From Kiritimatiellia bacterium (GTDB lineage Bacteria > Verrucomicrobiota > Kiritimatiellia > RFP12 > UBA1067), in contig JAQIBS010000090.1 of NCBI GenBank assembly GCA_027858965.1, positions 16,065-80,064 of the forward strand: 64,000 nucleotides of DNA. The letters run 5' to 3'. A program made the translations under genes and the position numbers. The notes under the pieces were generated by a model, which saw only the letters and a list, made by a program, of their open reading frames with translations, was not told where the DNA came from and made no database searches. This document shows, in pieces, positions 58,346 to 64,000 of the stretch (positions within the stretch are counted from its first letter, which is position 1; each line of letters starts with the position of its first letter).

Positions 58346-59248
58346 TTAAATATCGCGCTTTCTGAATGCCATGTATCCCAGGAAAAGATAGCAGAGAGCC
58401 AGTGTGATCATCCAGGTGGCACCCGTTGCAACGGCAGCTGGGCTGCTACGCCAGAGTAAGCCGCCATGACTTTCCGGGATGAATGTTGCCATGTAGCTGA
58501 AAACAGCCTTCCAACCGTCCGCATACTCGAAAGCTTTGTAAAGGATGGTCAGAACAAAGAAAAGGGATATGGCCAGAATGCCGAAGATAGTGGCTTTGCT
58601 CCCTGAACGGGTCATGTGTGAGAGCCCCATGCATAGCCCCAGAAAGGGTAGGGCATAGATCCACGAGCGAAACGACCAGTCGAAAATATTTGCCATTAGC
58701 GAAAATCCCGCACCGTGTAGGCGAAAAACGGCAATCAGCCATGCGCCAATTCCGCTGAAGAGAAGTGCCACCCCTATCATTCCCGCCTGCCCCAGAAATT
58801 TGCCGAACGACCATGTAAAACGCGAACTCCTGCAGGCAATGTAGCGGATTGAGCCGGAGCCGATATCATCAGAAATTCGGTTGGAGGAAACCAGAACTAC
58901 CAGCAGGGGGGTGTAAAAGAAAACCAGCAGGGCATACATGAGTTCCACCGGATGTTTTCCTGTTATATCTTCGTAAACCGCATTGTCCTTTACGATATGC
59001 TTCATCAACCTTTGGAATGGTTTTGATTTCCAGAGTGTCTTTGAAACAACTCCCACCTCCTCTGTGTCAGGAAGCTGCAGAAGCTTGACCAGCTCCTTCT
59101 CCATCTTCTGCAGCGCATTGATGGAAAAGTTCATTGTACAGACCGATGCCGCCATAAATAAAAGAAGAACGACAATGGCTCGCCGGCTGCGGATAGCTGT
59201 AAACCACTCATAACACGTGATGCGCCAAAGTTGAAATAGTGAGGTCAT
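58346..59248 (-). CDS. ABC-2 type transporter permease
   Basis: 300 residues with six membrane helices: RAIVVLLLFMAASVCTM near the start, a periplasmic loop of about 80 residues, ELMYALLVFFYTPLLVVLVS, GQAGMIGVALLFSGIGAWLI, SWIYALPFLGLCMGLS, ATIFGILAISLFFVLTILY and a final helix ITLALCYLFLGYMAF. The loop carries SNRISDDIGSGSIRYIACR, a conserved ABC-2 motif. It forms an exporter with the ATPase just downstream. Confidence 0.87.
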   Translation of the reverse strand: MTSLFQLWRITCYEWFTAIRSRRAIVVLLLFMAASVCTMNFSINALQKMEKELVKLLQLPDTEEVGVVSKTLWKSKPFQRLMKHIVKDNAVYEDITGKHPVELMYALLVFFYTPLLVVLVSSNRISDDIGSGSIRYIACRSSRFTWSFGKFLGQAGMIGVALLFSGIGAWLIAVFRLHGAGFSLMANIFDWSFRSWIYALPFLGLCMGLSHMTRSGSKATIFGILAISLFFVLTILYKAFEYADGWKAVFSYMATFIPESHGGLLWRSSPAAVATGATWMITLALCYLFLGYMAFRKRDI

Positions 59249-59333
59249 AATTTTTTTCAGTTCTAAAGTTCTAAAGTGCGAGAATCAAATAACTTTAGAA
59301 TTTTAGAACTCTCGCACTTTAGAACTTCTTATA
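59249..59333. repeat. Octamer tract between the permease and the next gene
   Basis: AGTTCTAA, AGTTCTAA, AGTGCGAG units followed by the inverse CTTTAGAA and CTCTCGCA units (59259-59330), so the tract is itself an inverted pair. It touches the TAG stop of the upstream gene on the minus strand. Confidence 0.85.
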
Positions 59334-60068
59334 CTACAGTTTATCCCGCACATCAATCAACGGTTCAAATGCGGCGGGGTCGATGAAGTCAGGCATATCC
59401 AGCTCTTCAATTTCGGACCGTTGTTCAACCGGAACGATTTCCCCGATCTGATCATAAGTTTCCACCAGTGTTTCCGTAACGCTGTTCATGATTCGTAGCC
59501 CTGTTTCGGTTGACATACTTTCGGCATTCTGTAACTCATCTGCCGTAATTTGCATTGTTTGATAGAGTTTGTCATTCATATTGGCAATGGCCTGATCAAA
59601 GAGCTCTATCTCCTCTTCTTTGAGATCCAGTTTTGCCAGCCACTGGGCGCGTGCCAGTTCAACCCGGGTCTCCCAAAGCTCTTTAGCTTCTTCCAGATCG
59701 GCTTCATAGGTTTCAGATTTTGGGTCAGGGAACTGACGTTGTCTGCGTTTGCGTTTGCTGGATGGGGTGTTGGTGTTTGCTGCAACCTGGTTGAGGTTAG
59801 TAGTGGTGTCAGCGTGTATCATCTGAGATTCAGTGTCGGACGTCTCAACTTTGAACCCGTGTCGATGTGATTTGGGTTTAGCTTTCTTCTCAGGTATCTT
59901 GATGATGCTGCTCAGCGCGGAGAGTTTTCCACCCTGATTGCGTTTGTCCGCCTCTTTCTGCAGCTCCTTCATCTCATTGCGGATTTTCACAAGCTCCTGT
60001 TTTGGAACCCATGATCCGACCGCCAGTCCAATCAAAACTGCAAATGGTAGTAGAATAAGATATTTCAT
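59334..60068 (-). CDS. Membrane-anchored coiled-coil protein of unknown function
   Basis: 244 residues. One N-terminal helix (YLILLPFAVLIGLAVGSWV) followed by a charged coiled coil (IRNEMKELQKEADKR), a disordered middle (TPSSKRKRRQRQ) and a Glu-rich helical end (DLKEEEIELFDQAIANMNDK). No family recognised. The position directly upstream of the ABC permease in the same direction suggests it belongs to the exporter operon, with the gap between them filled by repeats. Confidence 0.75.
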   Translation of the reverse strand: MKYLILLPFAVLIGLAVGSWVPKQELVKIRNEMKELQKEADKRNQGGKLSALSSIIKIPEKKAKPKSHRHGFKVETSDTESQMIHADTTTNLNQVAANTNTPSSKRKRRQRQFPDPKSETYEADLEEAKELWETRVELARAQWLAKLDLKEEEIELFDQAIANMNDKLYQTMQITADELQNAESMSTETGLRIMNSVTETLVETYDQIGEIVPVEQRSEIEELDMPDFIDPAAFEPLIDVRDKL

Positions 60069-60419
60069 AACATATATGATTGCCTATATTGACAGCTTAT
60101 GTACAGAGTAAAATGCAGCCTATAATCATTATTTGTTTTTTTCTAGCCGCATAAGCGACCAGGGTCACGAAGGCGCGGAGGTCGGCTGCGCCTTCCAATT
60201 GTAAATTGTAAATTGTAAGTTGTAAATTGTAAGTTGTAAATTGTAAGTTGTGGTAACCCAATCGGTATCGGTATCGGCATCGCGAGATTCCGTTTGAAAA
60301 GGTTTCCAGCATGAGTAATATCGCTGGCTTTTCTGTAGCGTTGGCGACGGGAGCCAACGCTACAGTTTATACCAATATGCGCCCTGTGCGGGGAGCCTTT
60401 CGACCCCGATGGCTCTTTT
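60069..60419. repeat. Gene-free gap with heptamer tract and hairpin
   Basis: Eight 7-bp units of AATTGTA/AGTTGTA (60197-60252), then CGGTATCGGTATCGG units, and a perfect 11-12 bp hairpin, TGTAGCGTTGGC with GCCAACGCTACA around GACGGGA (60334-60364). No convincing gene; open frames here are made of repeat. Confidence 0.85.
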
Positions 60420-60710
60420 TCATTTCAATTGAAAAGATTTGATCGCTTCTCCACGATCCAACAACTCGTTTGTTAAATATCTGTGCAACACTGAGTTTAT
60501 CAGGGTTTGATAGGGAATACCCTGAATGGAAGCCTTTTCTTTAAGCTTTGCCAGATCGAACGTGGATATTCGCAGACTGATTGAGCGGTTCTTTCTGGCA
60601 TCCGCCAAAATGGTTTCTATCTTTTTTCTTTTCGCACCTGTAACAGTTCGCAATTTATCGAAATCTCTTTCAAATTCAACCTCTTCGGCCGTTGATTTAT
60701 CTGGTTTCAT
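60420..60710 (-). CDS. BrnA-like ribbon-helix-helix antitoxin
   Basis: 96 residues from the ATG that follows GGAGGAGAAA (60710). The N-terminal half is charged; RSISLRISTFDLAKLKEKAS then IQGIPYQTLINSVLHRYLTN is an RHH/CopG-type dimerisation and DNA-binding unit. It overlaps the toxin end by 14 bp. As in brnTA, the toxin is first and the antitoxin second, and the antitoxin should bind the operator upstream. The exact subfamily is uncertain. Confidence 0.77.
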   Translation of the reverse strand: MKPDKSTAEEVEFERDFDKLRTVTGAKRKKIETILADARKNRSISLRISTFDLAKLKEKASIQGIPYQTLINSVLHRYLTNELLDRGEAIKSFQLK

Positions 60711-60972
60711 TTTCTCCTCCATACCGTGCATGATATTTTCGATTGGGAAACGCCGTTTTCAAAACAATCTCGTCATCCTGATTAATCAAAAAAGGGACAA
60801 TCCATGTATATTCTTCAATCCACATGACAAAATAATTCTGATTAATACGTGTTGGATTCTCAATAATATCAAGATAGTCACCATTGAGAAGCAATTCGGC
60901 AATCTGCTCAAAACTAACCCCTCTGTTTAGAATGAGCCACTCATTCTTATTTCTATCCCAAACAATATTCAT
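60697..60972 (-). CDS. BrnT-like toxin
   Basis: 91 residues from MNIVWDRNKNEWLIL. BrnT proteins are RelE-fold RNases beginning with xWDxxKxxxNxxKHGVxFEEA; here WDRNKNEWLILNRGVSFEQI keeps that layout with KHG replaced by NRG. The end, EIVLKTAFPNRKYHARYG, matches the RxIxARKA region. Function as an RNase toxin is by analogy; the divergence leaves some doubt. The predicted start fits the promoter, which gives a leader of a few bases. Confidence 0.68.
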   Translation of the reverse strand: MNIVWDRNKNEWLILNRGVSFEQIAELLLNGDYLDIIENPTRINQNYFVMWIEEYTWIVPFLINQDDEIVLKTAFPNRKYHARYGGENETR

Positions 60973-60982
60973 ATCAGAGAAA

Positions 60983-61012
60983 ACTATAGCACCGGTCGTT
61001 GACAATGTCAAC
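60983..61012 (-). promoter_or_regulatory. Toxin-antitoxin promoter with palindromic operator on the -35 box
   Basis: On the minus strand TTGACA (61011-61006), exactly 17 bp, TATAGT (60988-60983). The -35 lies inside the perfect palindrome GTTGACA-A-TGTCAAC (60998-61012), an obvious site for the RHH antitoxin to repress the operon. Confidence 0.75.
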
Positions 61013-61568
61013 GGCTATATTATCCGGGGTGTGATTCAAGAATTGCCGGGAGCCTTTTCGATGCCGATGCTGATACCAAGTTTCGACAAACAATCCGTTT
61101 AAGCTTGTTAGTTAAGTGTTTCGATTAAGTGTAGACATACTTAACCGCTACCCTTACTTGATTACTCTTAAACGAAACACTTTCACCGGTTAAAAACGTT
61201 AAAGGCGTTGAAGCGTGCTGCCGGAGGGAGTCTACCTTGCCACCTCGGATTCAATACAGGGGCTTGTTGCGCAAGATACCCAAACCCCATTATATTGTAT
61301 ACTTTATATGCACAGCCGATAATCTTCTCAGTCAATTCATCATTTTCATGCCGTACCTTCCTTATCATCTTAATCATGTTAATCATGTAATCCTGTCAGA
61401 AAATATTTTTCTGTTACTTATTGCCTATTTGGTTCCGGCTCCGCTAGTTTAGGGCTGTAACACACCGCGATGAGTAAGTTCTGGACGGAATAAGGTGTGT
61501 TGTGTCATTCTTATGCATAGTAATTTTTATTACAGAGTATCACTATTGTATAAGGGAGAGTTGTCGAT
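61013..61568. other. Gene-free gap upstream of the large secreted protein
   Basis: Contains a loose inverted repeat TTAAGTGTTTCG ... CGAAACACTTT (about 61110-61182), the GxxExxY remnant (described separately), AATCATGTTAATCATG-type micro-repeats (61365-61401), and AACACACC ... GGTGTGTT (about 61457-61503), which may be a regulatory site for the next gene. No intact gene seen. Confidence 0.6.
61273..61386 (-). pseudogene. N-terminal remnant of a GxxExxY gene
   Basis: Minus-strand frame: IRKVRHENDELTEKIIGCAY then KVYNIMGFGYL, clearly the start of a GxxExxY protein (family consensus ELTEKIIGxxxxVxxxLGxGxLExxY). After GYL the frame enters unrelated sequence (AQQAPVLNP), so the ExxY and nuclease motifs are lost. 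It is bordered on its 5' side by AATCATG/AATCCTGT micro-repeats, as GxxExxY genes often are. Confidence 0.8.
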
Positions 61569-63803
61569 ATGAAAACAGGTGTAATTTCAATGTGTGCCGC
61601 AGTTCTGGTGGCAGGGACTCCTTTTGTTTGTAAAGCGGAGAAAGCAGCTTCCGCAGATGTCGTGATTGAAAATGCGGAATACAAGCTTGTTCTCGGTGCG
61701 GATGCCGTGGCTAAGAGTCTTGTTCATAAGGCCAGTGGAGAGGAGTGTCTGATGCCCGGGGTGAAAGTTCCGGCGTTTTCCATTACCCAGTATCGCCCCT
61801 ATGATAATGAACTCCAGCTTTCATATCCTGCAAAATCCAAGACCTTTGCAGCAAAGTCGGTTGTCAGGCAGGGCGATAAACTGATCGTGGAGTTCGAACT
61901 TGTCAGTCATATTGCGACCATCGGCTTGAAAATTACCGATAGTTATATAGGTTTTTCACTGGAGAAGCTGGATTATCGCATTGAAGATTACGGGGTTAAG
62001 AGGGTGACGGCAGTTGATGAATTTACGATCCTGCAGCTACCAGTTAAGGATCGGGCTAATTTTGGTGATTGGCTTAATGTCATGTGGGATAAGGAGGTTG
62101 CCGTTAATCTGTTGGCTACTGGTCCCTCGGCCAAAATTGATGGATTTGTGAATCCCGGATATCATATGCTGACCGCTGCGGCTATCAGAAATATAAAGAT
62201 TATCGGGACCGGTTGTGCGCTTATTACAACCCGGAGCGATAAGCTGCTTTCTAGAATTCAGAGAGTCGAAGAGGATTATGGCCTTCCTCAGGGTGCTAAA
62301 AGCAGAAGATGCGATGCGTATAAGTGGTCTTATTATGAACTGCGGGGTAATGGTAAATTGCAGCAGACCATTGACCGGAATATTGAGTATGCCCTGAAAG
62401 GCGGATTCAGGATGATGGTCATCTACTGGACTGATTTTGCTTCTAGCGCCGGCCATTTTAACTGGAGAAAGGAGTTTCCTAACGGGATTGAGGATCTTAA
62501 GGCCATTGTTGCTAAAATCAAGGCGGCTGGTCTAGTGCCGGGGCTTCATATGCATTACAACAAAGCCAGTTTGACCGACTCCTATGTGACGCCGATTCCC
62601 GATCACAGGCTTAATCTGCGGAAGATTTTCACATTGGCCCAGGAGCTTGATGACACTTCGGCCTCTGTTTTTGTTGAGGAGAATCCTGCCGGGTGTACCC
62701 TCGAAAAGCGTCGGAAATACTTGAAAATAGGGAATGAACTGATTACCTATGAAGATTATACCACAGAGCCCCCGTATCAATTCAAGGGTTGTAAAAGAGC
62801 TGCATTGGGATCAACTGCGACAAGTTTTCCCCTGGGCTCTAAGTTTGGGCTCTTAGATGTTGATACCTGGCCGATTTTTGTCCGGTTTGATCAGAGAACA
62901 GGGATACAGAGAGAGGTGGCCGAGCGGCTGAGTGCTCTGTGTGCCGGAGCTGGATTTGAATTTCTGTATTTTGACGGAGCGGAGGATGTCCACCCTCCCT
63001 ACTGGTATCATGTTGCCAATGCCCAGTATGAGGTCTACAAAGCGCTTGATCCCAAACCGCTTCTTTCGGAGGGTGCCATGAAGTCACATTTCAGCTGGCA
63101 CATGCTGTCGCGAGGAAATGCCTTTGATCATTTCCCGCCGGAGGTGATCAAAGAGGCTACTTGCAAATATCCGTTGGCCGAAGCCGCTCATCTCAGCAAA
63201 GACTTCACATCTCTCAATTTCGGGTGGATGAGTTATGTGGCACCGAGTAAAAAAACTGTCGGCACACAGCCGGATATGTATGAATACGTGACCAGTCATG
63301 CAGCTGGCTGGAACTGCCCTGTCTCATTGGTTGCCCGATTAAATCATATGGATAGACATCCCAGAACTCCTGATAATCTGGAGGTGCTTAAGCGCTGGGA
63401 GGATGTCAGAAATACCGATTTTCTAACTCCGGATATGAAGGAAAATCTCCGTGATCCGGAGAAGGAGCATATCTTGCTTCTGGATGAAAAGGGGGCTTTT
63501 GAGCTGTGTGAATGCGAACAGATTCTTGAGGCGGCCCAGGGCAGTCCCGGGATGAGAGCCTTTATATTTGAGCGCAATGGATCGCCTTGTGTTGTTTATT
63601 GGCATCCTTCAGGCGATGCACAGGCTAAACTGATGGTCAATCCTGATAAAATCACGGTGTATGAGAGTATTGGTGTGCCGCTTGCAGTCAGTAAAAAGGG
63701 TGATTCTGTTATCATCCCGGTTGGCAAACGCCGTTATATCCAATCGAAGCTTTCCCGTAAAGAGACTATTGCTCTCATAAAAACGGCCACCGTTCTGCCT
63801 TGA
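61569..63803 (+). CDS. Large secreted protein with a TIM-barrel glycoside-hydrolase-like core
   Basis: 744 residues. Signal peptide (VISMCAAVLVAGTPFVCKA). Residues about 30-230 form a beta-rich domain of the kind placed before GH barrels (LVLGADAVAKSLVHKASGEE). The middle has barrel-like segments: FRMMVIYWTDF, DLKAIVAKIKAAGLVPGLHM HYN, and FEFLYFDGAEDVHPPYW, where the Asp after LYF is the place of a nucleophile or acid in GH31/36/97-like barrels. The C-terminus is a small beta domain. I cannot assign a GH family. A GGGAGAG precedes the ATG. Confidence 0.8.
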   Translation: MKTGVISMCAAVLVAGTPFVCKAEKAASADVVIENAEYKLVLGADAVAKSLVHKASGEECLMPGVKVPAFSITQYRPYDNELQLSYPAKSKTFAAKSVVRQGDKLIVEFELVSHIATIGLKITDSYIGFSLEKLDYRIEDYGVKRVTAVDEFTILQLPVKDRANFGDWLNVMWDKEVAVNLLATGPSAKIDGFVNPGYHMLTAAAIRNIKIIGTGCALITTRSDKLLSRIQRVEEDYGLPQGAKSRRCDAYKWSYYELRGNGKLQQTIDRNIEYALKGGFRMMVIYWTDFASSAGHFNWRKEFPNGIEDLKAIVAKIKAAGLVPGLHMHYNKASLTDSYVTPIPDHRLNLRKIFTLAQELDDTSASVFVEENPAGCTLEKRRKYLKIGNELITYEDYTTEPPYQFKGCKRAALGSTATSFPLGSKFGLLDVDTWPIFVRFDQRTGIQREVAERLSALCAGAGFEFLYFDGAEDVHPPYWYHVANAQYEVYKALDPKPLLSEGAMKSHFSWHMLSRGNAFDHFPPEVIKEATCKYPLAEAAHLSKDFTSLNFGWMSYVAPSKKTVGTQPDMYEYVTSHAAGWNCPVSLVARLNHMDRHPRTPDNLEVLKRWEDVRNTDFLTPDMKENLRDPEKEHILLLDEKGAFELCECEQILEAAQGSPGMRAFIFERNGSPCVVYWHPSGDAQAKLMVNPDKITVYESIGVPLAVSKKGDSVIIPVGKRRYIQSKLSRKETIALIKTATVLP

Positions 63804-63872
63804 AGTGTTCTTGCTTGTAAAACCCCAATCATGTTTGATAAAATTCTTTAAGATAATAAAAAGGAGATAGGT

Positions 63873-64000
63873 ATGAAAAAGAAAATGCCTCTTCCGCTAA
63901 ATCTGTGGGTAAAACCGCGCCTAGTCCCAGTCTGTCGTTTCAATTTGCGGTGCATCAAAAGCATAACACCAAGAGATGTCTTATCTTTGATGATGGTTTA
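63873..64000 (+). CDS. Start of a gene running off the window, possible frameshift
   Basis: A strong AAAGGAG lies 6 bp before ATG 63873. The ATG frame reads MKKKMPLPLNLWVKPRLVPV, basic and unconvincing. The +2 frame from 63881 reads NASSAKSVGKTAPSPSLSFQ and FAVHQKHNTKRCLIFDDG, which looks more protein-like but has no start of its own. One extra A in the AAAA run after MKK would join them. So either the gene is frameshifted or the ATG frame is real; more downstream sequence would settle it. Confidence 0.45.
   Translation, partial: MKKKMPLPLNLWVKPRLVPVCRFNLRCIKSITPRDVLSLMMV

Noticed and set aside
60097..60357. Minus-strand 86-residue open frame
   Set aside because: Composed largely of the AATTGTA heptamer tract translated in one frame; no start signal or homology.

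Overview
The window looks like chromosome of a Gram-negative member of the PVC superphylum, most likely Kiritimatiellota, Lentisphaerota or a neighbouring Verrucomicrobiota lineage. This is inferred from gene content: an exosortase/EpsI fusion, many FkbM methyltransferases, a Tat-exported Gfo/Idh/MocA oxidoreductase, large secreted esterase and glycosidase-like proteins, and a noncanonical EF-G. There is no rRNA or marker gene to settle it.

Layout. 0-12.8 kb is a glycan-assembly operon of glycosyltransferases (GT4, GT11-like) and FkbM methyltransferases, many overlapping by ATGA. It carries two recombination scars (about 1,430 and 4,905). 10.2-11.5 kb holds a REP-associated tyrosine transposase (RAYT) set in its own repeats. 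12.9-32.2 kb is an accessory segment where sugar genes (two near-twin GT2 enzymes, a WcaG-like epimerase, a UDP-sugar dehydratase, a decapitated sugar transferase) are interleaved with mobile or conflict-type genes: two DUF4143 ATPases, an MntA/HepT pair, twin ERCC4 nucleases, a GxxExxY nuclease, Fic, an S23/Avd-like four-helix protein, and two SNF2 helicases with SWIM partners and a 41-residue ORF. 32.4-44.4 kb resumes the glycan locus: PglC-, PglD-, PglE- and PglF-like functions (a probable di-N-acetylbacillosamine route), a WecA-like enzyme fused to a Rossmann domain, an LTA-synthase-like transferase, a GDPD-LamG protein and an exosortase-EpsI protein. 44.6-60 kb is more housekeeping: YjbQ, ThiE, HEAT protein, oxidoreductase, tRNA-His with terminator, esterases, EF-G-like GTPase, TrmL, and an ABC exporter. 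60.4-64 kb holds a BrnT/BrnA-like toxin-antitoxin pair with an operator-overlapped promoter, a GxxExxY remnant, and a large secreted TIM-barrel-like protein.

The most striking property is the short repeats. Small perfect hairpins, usually with a 3-nt loop and arms that change symmetrically from copy to copy, and micro-tandem tracts with 7- or 8-bp period lie in nearly every intergenic gap. They sit in or against the stop codon of about 20 genes, flank single small genes in inverted orientation (GxxExxY, S23-like, ERCC4), and are inserted in frame inside at least four sugar-biosynthesis genes without closing the reading frame. I regard this repeat and single-gene-cassette system, with the RAYT, ERCC4, GxxExxY and S23-like proteins as candidate partners, as the best candidate for an undescribed system here.
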